Assembly (NCBI RefSeq): GCF_001660705.2
Contig: NZ_LYBV02000032.1
Location: forward strand, 1-64,000
Direction of reading: 5' to 3'
DNA: 64,000 nucleotides
Source of the DNA: Saccharicrinis aurantiacus
GTDB taxonomy: Bacteria > Bacteroidota > Bacteroidia > Bacteroidales > Marinilabiliaceae
A program made the translations under genes and the position numbers. Under the pieces are notes generated by a model that worked only from the letters and a program-made list of their open reading frames with translations, was not told the origin of the DNA and did no database searches. Positions 52,968 through 63,251 of this stretch are shown piece after piece; the first letter of the stretch is position 1; the number at the start of each line of letters is the position of its first letter.

Positions 52968-54497
52968 TTATTTTAAAGTAATTAAAGACTTACCTGTCAT
53001 GTCAGCAGGTTGCTCAACTCCCATTAATTGTAGGATTGATGGAGCAACATCAGCTAATACACCATCAGCAACTTCACCTTGACGCTCAGTAACCCAAACA
53101 AATGGTACTGGGTTTAAAGAGTGAGCTGTATTTGGCGAGCCATCAGCATTAACAGCATTATCAGCATTACCATGATCGGCAATAATAATAGCTTCGTAAC
53201 CATTTGCTTTGGCAGCTTCAATAACTCCTTCTAAACACTCATCAACAGCAGCAACTGCTTTTTCGATTGCTTCATAAACTCCTGTATGACCAACCATATC
53301 AGTATTGGCAAAGTTTAATGTGATGTAGTCAAATTTATTAGCATTTAACTCAGCAACAACTTTATCTTTTACCTCGTAAGCACTCATCTCAGGCTGTAAA
53401 TCGTAAGTAGCTACTTTTGGAGAGTTTACTAAGATACGCTCTTCGCCTTCGAACTCAGCCTCGCGACCTCCTGAGAAGAAGAATGTAACGTGTGCATATT
53501 TTTCAGTTTCGGCAATACGTAATTGCTTTAAACCTGCAGTTGCAACAACTTCACCAATTGTATTTTGCACATTTTCTTTATCAAAAAGAATGTGCATTCC
53601 TTCGAATTTAGCATCGTAAGGAGTCATTGTACAATAGTGTAAAGGAATAGTTTTCATTCCTTCTTCTGGCATATCTTGTTGAGTTAAAACTTGCGTTAAC
53701 TCTTTTGCTCTATCATTACGGTAGTTGAAGAATACAATTACATCACCTTCTTCGATTTTAGCAACTGGATTTCCATCAGCATCAACTTTTACAATTGGCT
53801 TGATGAACTCATCAGTTACATCAGCATCGTAAGAAGCTTGAATTGCAGCAGTCATATCTGTAGTTGACTCTTCACCAACACCAGCTACCATTGCATCGTA
53901 AGCAACTTTAATACGCTCCCATCGCTTATCGCGATCCATTGCGTAATAACGACCTGTAGCACTTGCTACTTGACCTACTGATTTAGCCATGTGAGCCTCT
54001 AACTCAGTCATGAAACCTTTACCACTTTTCGGGTCAGTATCTCTACCATCCATAAAAGCATGCACAAAAACATCAGTTAAACCAGTGTCTTTAGCTACAT
54101 CTAATAAAGCGTGAATGTGTGCTTGACTACTATGAACACCACCTTGAGACATTAATCCTAAAAGGTGAACTTTTTTGTTGTTTTCTTTAGCGTAAGCATA
54201 TGCTTTTTTAAGCTCTGGGTTTTCAGCAAGAGATCCGTCTTCACAAGCTTTGTTAATTTTAACTAAGTCTTGAAAAACAACTCTACCAGCACCAATATTA
54301 AGGTGACCTACTTCAGAATTTCCCATTTGCCCATCAGGCAAACCAACAAATTCGCCAGAAGCTTGCAGTTGAGAGGTTGGATATTTTTCAACTAATTTAT
54401 TCCAATAAGGAGGATTTACAGTTGAGATTACGTCAGATTTTGATTTGTTTCCAAATCCCCATCCATCAAGAATAACAAGAATCGTTTTCTTATCCAT
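52968..54497 (-). CDS. gpmI: 2,3-bisphosphoglycerate-independent phosphoglycerate mutase
   Basis: 509 aa. Interconverts 3- and 2-phosphoglycerate in glycolysis using two manganese ions. Phosphatase domain with Asp11 (ILDGWG) and catalytic Ser61 ([13 protein letters not shown]), transferase domain with [11 protein letters not shown] and [13 protein letters not shown], and the late metal ligands in [11 protein letters not shown] and ADHGNADN. Complete and of usual length. Own promoter. Confidence 0.97.
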   Translation of the reverse strand: MDKKTILVILDGWGFGNKSKSDVISTVNPPYWNKLVEKYPTSQLQASGEFVGLPDGQMGNSEVGHLNIGAGRVVFQDLVKINKACEDGSLAENPELKKAYAYAKENNKKVHLLGLMSQGGVHSSQAHIHALLDVAKDTGLTDVFVHAFMDGRDTDPKSGKGFMTELEAHMAKSVGQVASATGRYYAMDRDKRWERIKVAYDAMVAGVGEESTTDMTAAIQASYDADVTDEFIKPIVKVDADGNPVAKIEEGDVIVFFNYRNDRAKELTQVLTQQDMPEEGMKTIPLHYCTMTPYDAKFEGMHILFDKENVQNTIGEVVATAGLKQLRIAETEKYAHVTFFFSGGREAEFEGEERILVNSPKVATYDLQPEMSAYEVKDKVVAELNANKFDYITLNFANTDMVGHTGVYEAIEKAVAAVDECLEGVIEAAKANGYEAIIIADHGNADNAVNADGSPNTAHSLNPVPFVWVTERQGEVADGVLADVAPSILQLMGVEQPADMTGKSLITLK

Positions 54498-54552
54498 GAT
54501 AATTATATTTTATTATATGTATTAACTATTTTGAATAATTCTAAATTGTGCG

Positions 54553-54583
54553 CAAAATTATCTAATTATAAGCTAAAAACAAA
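54553..54583 (-). promoter_or_regulatory. Promoter of gpmI
   Basis: Minus strand: TTTG (54583-54580), 19-bp spacer, TAATTTTG (54560-54553), 55 bp before the ATG at 54497. Good phylum-consensus promoter. Confidence 0.65.
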
Positions 54584-54731
54584 TTATATAGACAGCTACT
54601 TATTGTATCAGCGCCTCTTTTAATAATTTATAACTTTAGTTTTACATACATCTATTTAAAAAATGGGTTTAATAATAAATATTAAGCACAAAAGTTTTAC
54701 GTTGATTTAAAGGATAAGTAGGAGCAATTAT

Positions 54732-54739
54732 TAATTTTG
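54732..54739 (+). promoter_or_regulatory. -7 promoter element of ftsK
   Basis: TAATTTTG, 39 bp before the ATG at 54779. The nearest TTG is 27 bp upstream, longer than usual, so only the -7 half is supported. Confidence 0.4.
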
Positions 54740-54778
54740 TGAACCGATAAGTATAATGTAAAAAACATAATATTTCGT

Positions 54779-57238
54779 ATGGCGAGTAAGTCAAGAAAAA
54801 GTAAAGCAAAACAACCAAGCCTAATCGACAAGCTAAAGGTGAAGCTAAGTGATTTTAGAGTTCGTATTATTAGCGGATTGTTCTTAATAGGCTTTTCTAT
54901 ATTTTTATTTGTTGCATTTATATCCTTCATTTTTACAGGAGGTGCTGATCACAGTAAATTTAACATCGATTTTTTTGAGTTTATTAGTAATTCAGATATC
55001 AATGTTGAGAACTGGACTGGTAAAATTGGCGCCTATTTTGCTGATTTATTTATCAACACAGGGACAGGCATTAGTGCCATTTCAATAATTGCAGTATTAA
55101 TTGTTTTGGCATTCCGTTTATTTAGAATACGAATTACATCGCTAAAGAAAACCGTACTCAATAGTTTTTTTATTACAGCGTGGCTATCTACTTTTTTAGG
55201 TTATCTGTTTATCTCATCAGTTAACGATAGATATTTACTACTAGGTGGTGAGATGGGCTATTTCACTAGCAAATGGATTGTATCTGCCTTGGGCAATGTG
55301 GGTATAATTTTAGTTCTTTGCTTTACTCTTACTACTTATTTAGCCTTTACCTTTGAAGGATTTATTCCGGCGGTTAAAAAGCTATTCGCAAAGAAAGAAC
55401 CCATCCCAAATACGGTATCAAATGCTAACACAAGTGTTGATAATGTACAAAACGAAGAAACTGTAATTACGGAAGAACCAATAGCAGAAGAAGAGATAAC
55501 TACTACTGATAGTAAGGAAGAGACTGTTGCTGAAGAGGAGGAATCGTTTACCATTACAAAACCCATTGAAGAAGAAACTATAGAAGCGACTACTCCTGTT
55601 GAAAAAGAAACTGAACTTACGTTTGATATTTCTGAAAACAAAGGAAGTGATTCTGAATCAGAAGATACATTTACAGTTGAACAAGGTGTAGAAGAAGAGG
55701 TATTGGAAAGTAATGAAAACACTCCTTTGGGAGACTATGACCCAACCTTAGATTTATCGAATTACCAATTACCTCCACTCGACTTACTCGAAGAACACCA
55801 TTTAGGAAATCAACAAGTAAGCGAAGAAGAGTTAAATGCTAATAAAGACAATATTGTAAATACACTTATTGATTACAAAATTGAAATTAAAAGCATTAAA
55901 GCCACAGTAGGGCCAACCATTACTCTATATGAAATAGTTCCTGCTCCAGGTGTTCGTATCTCAAAAATTAAGAATCTTGAAGATGATATTGCTTTATCCT
56001 TAGCCGCATTGGGTATTCGTATTATTGCCCCAATACCAGGTAGAGGTACTATTGGTATTGAAGTGCCAAATTCGGTACCTGAAGTGGTATCGATGAAAAC
56101 AATATTAAGCGCTAAAAAATACCAGACATCAAAATATGAATTACCAGTAGCCTTAGGTAAAACCATTTCGAACGAAACCTATGTAATTGATTTAGCAAAG
56201 GCTCCGCACATGCTTGTGGCCGGTGCTACAGGTCAGGGTAAATCGGTTGGTTTAAATGCCATTATTACATCTCTCCTTTACAAGAAACACCCATCGCAAT
56301 TAAAGTTTGTTTTGGTAGATCCTAAAAAAGTAGAGCTAAACATCTATAGTAAAATAGAACGTCATTTCTTGGCAAAAATGCCTAGTGAAGATGATGATGC
56401 CATTATTACCGATGTACAAAAAGTGGTTAACACCTTAAACTCGTTAACCATTGAAATGGATACGCGTTACGATTTACTTAAAAAAGCACATGCTCGTAAC
56501 ATAAAAGAATACAACCATAAGTTTGTTAAACGTAACTTAAATCCTGAAAACGGACATCGTTTCTTACCGTATATAGTGGTTATTATTGATGAGTTTGCCG
56601 ACTTAATTATGACGGCTGGTAAGGAAGTAGAAATGCCAATTGCCCGTATTGCACAACTTGCACGTGCCGTGGGTATACATATGATAGTTGCTACTCAGCG
56701 CCCATCAACAAATATTATTACGGGGGTTATTAAAGCTAACTTCCCAACTAGGGTGGCATTTAAAGTAGCTTCGATGATTGACTCGCGAACTATTTTAGAT
56801 TCCCCGGGTGCCAACCAACTTATCGGACGTGGTGATATGCTTATTTCTCAGGGAAGTGACTTGGTTCGTGTACAGTGCGCCTTTGTTGACACACCAGAAG
56901 TGGAACAAATTAACGACTTTATTGGATCGCAGAAAGGATACGCCAGTGCATTTGAACTGCCCGAGTATGTTGGTGAATCAGCAGATAGCGGCCCAGGCGA
57001 GGTAGACATGAGTAACCGAGATGCCATTTTTGAGGAAGCTGCTAAAATTGTAGTGGCCAATCAATCGGGTTCAACCTCTCTTATTCAACGTCGTTTTTCT
57101 ATTGGTTACAACAGAGCAGGTAGGGTTATTGACCAACTTGAAGCTGCTGGAGTTGTGGGCGAATTTAAGGGAAGTAAAGCACGCGAAGTTAAAATACAAG
57201 ATGAAGCTGAGTTACAAAGACTATTGGATAGCTTGTAA
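54779..57238 (+). CDS. ftsK: DNA translocase FtsK/SpoIIIE
   Basis: 819 aa. Couples chromosome-dimer resolution and segregation to cell division. Four N-terminal transmembrane helices (about 28-50, 82-112, 120-145, 165-192), a very acidic Glu/Thr-rich linker (about 205-325), alpha/beta motor domain with Walker A GATGQGKS (about 481-488) and Walker B VVIIDEFADL, and the gamma winged helix (about 755-819: STSLIQRRFSIGYNRAGR) that reads KOPS-like sites. Complete. lolA follows 61 bp after the stop. Confidence 0.97.
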   Translation: MASKSRKSKAKQPSLIDKLKVKLSDFRVRIISGLFLIGFSIFLFVAFISFIFTGGADHSKFNIDFFEFISNSDINVENWTGKIGAYFADLFINTGTGISAISIIAVLIVLAFRLFRIRITSLKKTVLNSFFITAWLSTFLGYLFISSVNDRYLLLGGEMGYFTSKWIVSALGNVGIILVLCFTLTTYLAFTFEGFIPAVKKLFAKKEPIPNTVSNANTSVDNVQNEETVITEEPIAEEEITTTDSKEETVAEEEESFTITKPIEEETIEATTPVEKETELTFDISENKGSDSESEDTFTVEQGVEEEVLESNENTPLGDYDPTLDLSNYQLPPLDLLEEHHLGNQQVSEEELNANKDNIVNTLIDYKIEIKSIKATVGPTITLYEIVPAPGVRISKIKNLEDDIALSLAALGIRIIAPIPGRGTIGIEVPNSVPEVVSMKTILSAKKYQTSKYELPVALGKTISNETYVIDLAKAPHMLVAGATGQGKSVGLNAIITSLLYKKHPSQLKFVLVDPKKVELNIYSKIERHFLAKMPSEDDDAIITDVQKVVNTLNSLTIEMDTRYDLLKKAHARNIKEYNHKFVKRNLNPENGHRFLPYIVVIIDEFADLIMTAGKEVEMPIARIAQLARAVGIHMIVATQRPSTNIITGVIKANFPTRVAFKVASMIDSRTILDSPGANQLIGRGDMLISQGSDLVRVQCAFVDTPEVEQINDFIGSQKGYASAFELPEYVGESADSGPGEVDMSNRDAIFEEAAKIVVANQSGSTSLIQRRFSIGYNRAGRVIDQLEAAGVVGEFKGSKAREVKIQDEAELQRLLDSL

Positions 57239-57299
57239 TGATGGTATCATTTTTGAAACACTAAAGAGTAAACTCATTAATTATAGATTAAAAAAACGC

Positions 57300-57938
57300 A
57301 TGAAGAAACTACTATTTATACTAGCCATACTACCCACTTTGGTAATGGCGCAAGATGCTGAAAAAGCAAAAGGAATACTTGATAAAGTTACTAACAAAAC
57401 AAAAACGTATACTACCATTCAAGCTGATTTTTCGTTTGGAATGGAAAACAAGCAAGAAGAAATAAGTGAAGAGTACGACGGTATCATATTTATTAAAGGA
57501 GAAAAATACAAAGCTTCATTAATGGATGTGGACACTTATTTTGATGGCAAAACATTATGGACGCATATGATGGATGCGGAAGAAGTAAATGTAGATGAAC
57601 CCGATCCGGAAGATGAAGAAACTTTAAATCCTGCTACTATTTTTACGATTTATCAAAGCGGTTTTAAGTTCGCATATAAAGGCGAAGAAACTATTGATGG
57701 CGTTACCGTTGAAGTAATTGATCTTTATCCTGAAAACAGAGATAAACCTTATTCTCGCATTAAATTAAAGGTAATTAAAGAGAGTAACGATATATACTCA
57801 ATAGAGCAGGTAGGAAAAGATGGCAATAATTACACCATCACAATTAAAAATATGAATACCAATAACACAATGGAAGACGCTATGTTTGTATTTGATACAA
57901 ATGCAAATCCTGATGTTGATGTGATTGATATGCGTTAA
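57300..57938 (+). CDS. lolA: LolA-like outer membrane lipoprotein carrier
   Basis: 212 aa from the ATG at 57300, which begins the signal peptide (cleavage after VMAQ, residue 19); the frame is open further upstream but overlaps ftsK. LolA fold: repeated strands with KTYTTIQADFSFGM, YDGIIFIKGEKYKASLMD, DGKTLWTHM and a central DLYPENRDKPYSRIKLKV. Carries lipoproteins through the periplasm. Downstream of ftsK as in many Bacteroidota. Confidence 0.9.
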   Translation: MKKLLFILAILPTLVMAQDAEKAKGILDKVTNKTKTYTTIQADFSFGMENKQEEISEEYDGIIFIKGEKYKASLMDVDTYFDGKTLWTHMMDAEEVNVDEPDPEDEETLNPATIFTIYQSGFKFAYKGEETIDGVTVEVIDLYPENRDKPYSRIKLKVIKESNDIYSIEQVGKDGNNYTITIKNMNTNNTMEDAMFVFDTNANPDVDVIDMR

Positions 57939-58063
57939 TCCTATAGTTTTTGAGTTTTCGGTTAGAAGTCAGAAGAATAAAGTGCAAAACATTAAGCACT
58001 CTTCACTTCACAATACAATCATTGCTCAATAAATTTTTTAAGATTTTAAAAATCATTAGATAC

Positions 58064-58087
58064 AAAATCCCCTTTCGAGGGGATTTT
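58064..58087 (+). terminator. Terminator of the ftsK-lolA unit
   Basis: Perfect stem AAAATCCCC (58064-58072) with GGGGATTTT (58079-58087), loop TTTCGA, then further T. Strong intrinsic terminator. Confidence 0.9.
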
Positions 58088-58174
58088 TTTATGCCTAATA
58101 ATTAAATACTTTTACAAGCTCAATTCAAACACTAGTCCTTTTAATACGTTTAGTATAAAACAGAAAAAAACATC

Positions 58175-59491
58175 ATGCAATATATATATCAATTCTTTCA
58201 GGAACTAATCAGCATCACCAATGAAATGGCCCCATATTTATTATTAGGCTTTTTCTTTGCAGGAGTACTTAAGGTATGGTTTCCGCAAAAGTGGATTAAC
58301 AGATATATGGGCAAAAATAATTTGATGTCGGTTATTAACACAGCACTACTAGGCATCCCACTTCCTTTGTGTTCATGCGGTGTTATACCTACCGGGATTT
58401 CTTTTTATAAGAACGGAGCTTCAAAAGGCTCCAGTGTTTCCTTTCTGATTTCAACACCCCAAACAGGTGTAGATAGCGTATTAGTAAGTTATTCTCTTTT
58501 AGGTTTGCCCTTTGCAATCATCAGAGTTATTGTTGCACTTATAACAGGTGTATTAGGAGGTGTTTTAACTAACGCAATTGATAAAGAGGAAAAAATAGAG
58601 GTAGCTCCCATTAAAAGTGGCACAAAAAAAACGGATCATTCCTTAGGCCGAGTCTTAAAATATGGCTTCAATGAATTTTTAATGGATATAGCCAAATGGT
58701 TAATTATAGGTTTATTGATTGCTGCGGCATTGGCAACCATAATTCCCGATAACTTTTTCATCCAATACATCAACAACGAACCATTAAGCATGCTTATGGT
58801 ACTATTGGCTTCTATCCCACTTTATGTATGTGCCACGGCTTCGGTACCCATTGCCGCCATTTTAATGATGAAAGGCTTATCTCCCGGGGCTGCACTTATT
58901 TTTTTAATGGCCGGACCAGCAACAAATGCGGCAACCATAACAGTAATAAAAAAGGTATTTGGTAATAAAACACTATTCAGTTACCTATTTTCAATTATTG
59001 GAGGTGCAATTGCTTTTGGATTTCTTATTAATCACTTTTTACCTAGTGAATGGTTTAGTATTGCTCAAAATGAGCACATGCATCACAACCATGAAATGTT
59101 ACCATTTTGGTTTAAAATATTATCGTCTTTAACACTTGTGGGGTTAGTAATTTATGGATATATAAAAAGACATAAAAAGAACAATTCCTACTCAGCTCCA
59201 ATAACTAACAATACCAGCATTAATATTACCAATAACAAGCCTAACTTTAATCCTCAGCAGATGAATTTTGTTGGTATTAGTAAAACTGCAGAATATTCAG
59301 TTACTGGAATGACATGTAGCCATTGCAAAGCTAATGTTGAAAAAAACCTTAAACAAAAGGATGGGGTTAGTACAGTAAGTGCCAATCCGCAAAAAAATAC
59401 AGTTATTGTAACAGGCACCTCAATAAATGATGATATGGTTAAAGAAACAGTTAATTCTTTAGGGTATTCTTACGTAAAAAGGATAAAATAA
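58175..59491 (+). CDS. SO_0444/ArsP-type metal efflux permease fused to an HMA domain
   Basis: 438 aa. About eight to ten transmembrane segments (1-330) in two inverted halves, each with a conserved cysteine or small-residue loop (IPLPLCSCGVIPTG in the first, SIPLYVCATASVPIAA in the second), as in ArsP/SO_0444-family permeases. A linker with His/Met residues (HMHHNHEM) and Asn-rich stretch leads to a C-terminal HMA copper-chaperone-like domain (about 370-438) with GMTCSHC (Cys381, Cys384). Probably exports Cu, Zn or another thiophilic metal; the HMA part may deliver or sense it. Monocistronic. Confidence 0.88.
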   Translation: MQYIYQFFQELISITNEMAPYLLLGFFFAGVLKVWFPQKWINRYMGKNNLMSVINTALLGIPLPLCSCGVIPTGISFYKNGASKGSSVSFLISTPQTGVDSVLVSYSLLGLPFAIIRVIVALITGVLGGVLTNAIDKEEKIEVAPIKSGTKKTDHSLGRVLKYGFNEFLMDIAKWLIIGLLIAAALATIIPDNFFIQYINNEPLSMLMVLLASIPLYVCATASVPIAAILMMKGLSPGAALIFLMAGPATNAATITVIKKVFGNKTLFSYLFSIIGGAIAFGFLINHFLPSEWFSIAQNEHMHHNHEMLPFWFKILSSLTLVGLVIYGYIKRHKKNNSYSAPITNNTSINITNNKPNFNPQQMNFVGISKTAEYSVTGMTCSHCKANVEKNLKQKDGVSTVSANPQKNTVIVTGTSINDDMVKETVNSLGYSYVKRIK

Positions 59492-60118
59492 GAATTACCC
59501 CCTATTAAAAGAGGATTTATTTCAAATATTTTTTACTCCAACAATACCTTACATTTACATATCACAGCTTTCAAATTGTAAGCCTCGTATGTCATTTATA
59601 TACAAGCCATTTACCCAACAACAACTACTACTCACTATTTTTTTGCAAATATTCACACCCACGTTTTATACCTTTTTACTAAAAGATGTAAGTCTCTGAT
59701 ATTTGCATAAATATTTTAGTCAATCTATATTTGCAGCACCTAAAACACACACAAATTACCTTTCACCCTACTCTTATGAATTACCCATCAAACCCGGGTA
59801 TTACCTTATAATTTGATAAACTCTCAAACCAATACATCACTGTATTAAACTTGCTTTTTGCTTTTACCTAAGCATAACATCTCTCTGTTTTTCGCATTTG
59901 GGAATTATACCAAAAACATCATCAAATGATTGATACAAATTGTTTATATAAAGCTTCTACAGCTTCATAAAATATCAATGTAGCCATGGCTATATCTCTA
60001 TTTTATTCATCGTAGAATCTATAAATAATTCAATTTCTGATCCATCATTCAATAATGCATTTGGTATTACATGCCAAATAATAGCTATCAACTATTTACA
60101 CTATTATAATTATTATTT
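59492..60118. other. Long leader and promoter region of susC
   Basis: 627 bp with no gene. The promoter at 59702-59733 predicts a transcript start near 59740, hence a leader of about 380 nt, very AT-rich, with short palindromes such as ACCCGGGT near 59800. No second promoter or intrinsic terminator is visible in the leader. 59492-59700 shows nothing specific, including no clear terminator for the permease gene. Confidence 0.6.
59702..59733 (+). promoter_or_regulatory. Promoter of susC
   Basis: TTTG (59702-59705), exactly 20-bp spacer, TATATTTG (59726-59733). The clearest consensus promoter of the window, 385 bp before the susC ATG. Confidence 0.68.
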
Positions 60119-63100
60119 ATGCGAAAATTAAAAACCTTACTGTTTTTGCTTGTTATGGCTACGAGCGTAGCTTTTGCCCAAGACAAAAACATTACAGGAC
60201 ACATTTCAGAAAGTGGGACAGATGAACCTTTACCGGGAGTATCAATTGTAATTAAAGGCACTACTGTAGGTACAGTAACCGACCTTGATGGTAACTACAA
60301 CCTTACAGTGCCTGCCGATGCAGAAACATTAGTATTCTCTTTCATTGGTATGGAGACTATTGAAAGAGCTATAACTTCAGACGTGATAAACGTATTGATG
60401 GGCGATGATGCTGTGGCCGTTGAAGAAGTAATGGTAGTTGCTTATGGTGTTGCAAAAAAAGAATCATTTACTGGTTCGGCAACCTCTATCAACAACGAAA
60501 AATTAAAAAGTAACTCATCTGTTGAGTCTGTAGATAAAGCCCTAGCTGGTAAAGTTTCAGGGGTACGTATTTCTTCAACCAATGGTGATCCAGGTTCGGC
60601 TGGTGAGGTTCAAATACGTGGTGTAGGATCAATGAATGCTTCTACTCAACCACTATATGTAATCGACGGCGTACCAATGGAGACTGGTGATTTCGGTCAT
60701 GCTGAAAGATCATCAAACTTATTAGCAACCATGAACCCTGATGATATTGAAACAATGACAGTATTGAAAGATGCTGCTGCTGCTTCATTATACGGATCGC
60801 GTGCAGCCAATGGTGTTATCATCATCACCACTAAAAAAGGTAAAGAAGGAAAAACACAGTTTAACTTTAAAGCAGAGCACGGTATTTCTGAGTTAGCAAC
60901 TAACTCGTTTGAAATGATGAGTGGTTCTCAATACGAACAATGGGTACACGATGGTTTTGCTAACGAATACTTAGCTAAGCAAGGTGTATTTAACCCATCG
61001 AGCCCAAACTATGGCAATAGAGATGCTCATATGAATGAGGCTAATGCATATGCTAACGGAGCTTCTGGCGCGTATATCAATACCCCAGGACATAGCACTG
61101 ACTACCGAGATATTGTTTACGGAAATGGTTCTTCTATGGACTATCAATTCTCAGCTTCTGGTGGAAACGAGAAAACAAACTTTTATGCTGGTGCCGGATA
61201 TAACAAAGTTAACGGTATGGTTTTAGGTACTGATTTTGAACGTATCTCTGGTCGTGTTAACTTAAACCACAAAGCCAACAACTGGTTTTCGTTTGGTGTG
61301 AATCAGTCGGTAAGTAATACAACGCAGAATGGTAAACGAGATCAAAGTGCGCAAGAGCAAGGTATCGGAACTACTTCTCCTCTTGGAATTTTATTCCAAA
61401 TGAACCCTACTGCTCCTGCATATTTAGCAGATGGATCATATAACCCAGATGCAACAAACCCATATAGTAGAGCACCACACCCCGAAGTTGGTTTAGGCGG
61501 AACGGGTCGTGAGCGCGAAACATTAACTACAACTACATTCCGTTACTTAGCTACAACTTATGCTCAGGCGGATATCACTGACGATTTAATGTTTAAAACT
61601 ACTGTTGGTGTGGATCACTCTAACATTGATAGCAAAGAATTTTGGAGTCCATATTCATTAAACGGAATGAATTACAATGGATATTTAAATATGCAAGGTT
61701 ACAATAACACTAGCATTACCAACTCAAATATCTTAAGCTACACTAAAACTTTAAACGAAAAGCATAACATCAATGCCATTGGTGGTATGGAAGTGCAAGC
61801 TCAAACTTATCAATTTAAAGGTATGACTATGCAAAACATGCCTACCGATAAATTGGATGAAGCTTCTTTAGGTACTCCAACAAAATCAGATTCACAAACT
61901 GATGTTGCAAAACTAGTTTCTTATTTATCTAGTTTTAACTATAACTACGATAACAGATATTACGCTTCTGCATCATTACGTGCCGATGGTTCTTCTCGTT
62001 TAGCGTCAGATAACAGATGGGGACAGTTCTGGTCTGTATCAGGTAGCTGGAGAATTTCTCAAGAAAACTTTATGGCTGATGCCACTTGGGTTGATGACTT
62101 AAAAGTTCGTTCATCGTATGGTACAAATGGTACTTTACCTCCGGGATATTACGATTATATGTCGTACTATTTCTTAACAGGAAGCATTAATGGTGGCCCA
62201 GGATATTTCCCAGGAAACCTTGGTAACGATGAGTTAACTTGGGAGAAATCGAAAAACTTTAACGTAGGCGTTGACTTTTCTTTCCTAAGCCGATTTAATG
62301 CTACGGTTGAGTACTACAACAAATACACTGATGACCTTATTATTGAATTCCCAACTAGCTGGGTAAATAACGGATTTGGAAGTTATGTTGGAAATGCGGG
62401 TTCTATTATTAACTCTGGAGTTGAGTTTCAATTTAACGCAAACATAATCGACAAAGGCGACTGGCGTTGGGATGTTGGTTTTAATGTTACAAAGCAAAAA
62501 GCTATTGTTGATCAATTACCAAATAACGAAGATATTGTTACGGGTGATGGTGGTATGTATATTTATCGCGAAGGCGAAAGTATGTATTCTTTTTACTTAC
62601 CTGAATGGGCTGGCGTTGATAGCCAAACTGGTTTAGGGACATGGTATAAAGAAGATGGCTCTACAACTACCAACATTAACGAGGCAGAAAGAAGAGTTGT
62701 AGGTAAAGCGGTTCCTGATTTTATGGGATCGGTAAATACTGGATTGAAATTTAAAAACTGGGAATTAAGTGCTTTAGTAACCTATAGTTTTGGTGGCGAA
62801 ATGTTTAATTACCCTGGTTATTTCTCTCATCACGATGGTTTAAGAGCAGGTAACTTTACTCCTGAATCTACTGCTTCTGATTATTGGCAACAACCTGGTG
62901 ACGATGCAAAAAACCCAATTCCTGTTTTTGGTGGAATGTTAGGTGGTACTGATGTAACAGGATCTTACTACAGATCTGATCAATTTTCATCACGTCATAT
63001 CTTATCAACAGATCACATCAGATTAAAAGAGTTACGTATTGGATACACTTTACCAAAGCAAATGCTTACCAAAGCAGGCTTTAGCGATGTTACCGTATAT

Positions 63101-63232
63101 TTTGTAGGTGGTAACTTATTAACATGGACTAAAGAAGACAACATTGAGCCTGAAGTACCATTAAATGGATACAGAACTGCAGATACACCTGCGGCACGTA
63201 CTTATACTTTAGGAGTTAACTTAAGTTTCTAA
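60119..63232 (+). CDS. SusC/RagA-family TonB-linked outer membrane protein
   Basis: 1037 aa. Signal peptide (cleavage near FAQ, residue 21), carboxypeptidase-like regulatory domain (about 24-100, with GTTVGTVTDLDGNY), a TonB box-like EEVMVVAYG (about 107-115), plug domain (about 125-230, QPLYVIDGVP and SLYGSRAANGVIIITTKKG) and a large 22-strand-type barrel ending in TYTLGVNLSF. No STN domain, so no direct sigma-factor signalling. Imports oligosaccharides or peptides with the SusD partner encoded 19 bp downstream; the substrate is not evident. Confidence 0.97.
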   Translation: MRKLKTLLFLLVMATSVAFAQDKNITGHISESGTDEPLPGVSIVIKGTTVGTVTDLDGNYNLTVPADAETLVFSFIGMETIERAITSDVINVLMGDDAVAVEEVMVVAYGVAKKESFTGSATSINNEKLKSNSSVESVDKALAGKVSGVRISSTNGDPGSAGEVQIRGVGSMNASTQPLYVIDGVPMETGDFGHAERSSNLLATMNPDDIETMTVLKDAAAASLYGSRAANGVIIITTKKGKEGKTQFNFKAEHGISELATNSFEMMSGSQYEQWVHDGFANEYLAKQGVFNPSSPNYGNRDAHMNEANAYANGASGAYINTPGHSTDYRDIVYGNGSSMDYQFSASGGNEKTNFYAGAGYNKVNGMVLGTDFERISGRVNLNHKANNWFSFGVNQSVSNTTQNGKRDQSAQEQGIGTTSPLGILFQMNPTAPAYLADGSYNPDATNPYSRAPHPEVGLGGTGRERETLTTTTFRYLATTYAQADITDDLMFKTTVGVDHSNIDSKEFWSPYSLNGMNYNGYLNMQGYNNTSITNSNILSYTKTLNEKHNINAIGGMEVQAQTYQFKGMTMQNMPTDKLDEASLGTPTKSDSQTDVAKLVSYLSSFNYNYDNRYYASASLRADGSSRLASDNRWGQFWSVSGSWRISQENFMADATWVDDLKVRSSYGTNGTLPPGYYDYMSYYFLTGSINGGPGYFPGNLGNDELTWEKSKNFNVGVDFSFLSRFNATVEYYNKYTDDLIIEFPTSWVNNGFGSYVGNAGSIINSGVEFQFNANIIDKGDWRWDVGFNVTKQKAIVDQLPNNEDIVTGDGGMYIYREGESMYSFYLPEWAGVDSQTGLGTWYKEDGSTTTNINEAERRVVGKAVPDFMGSVNTGLKFKNWELSALVTYSFGGEMFNYPGYFSHHDGLRAGNFTPESTASDYWQQPGDDAKNPIPVFGGMLGGTDVTGSYYRSDQFSSRHILSTDHIRLKELRIGYTLPKQMLTKAGFSDVTVYFVGGNLLTWTKEDNIEPEVPLNGYRTADTPAARTYTLGVNLSF

Positions 63233-63251
63233 TCACAAAACAACTACAATT

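Noticed and set aside
55336-55722. 128-aa minus-strand ORF inside ftsK
   Set aside because: It is the antisense of the acidic Glu/Thr linker of FtsK, which gives a Ser/Val-rich artefact.
57102-57300. 66-codon N-terminal extension of lolA
   Set aside because: It overlaps the end of ftsK and would bury the signal peptide that begins at 57300.
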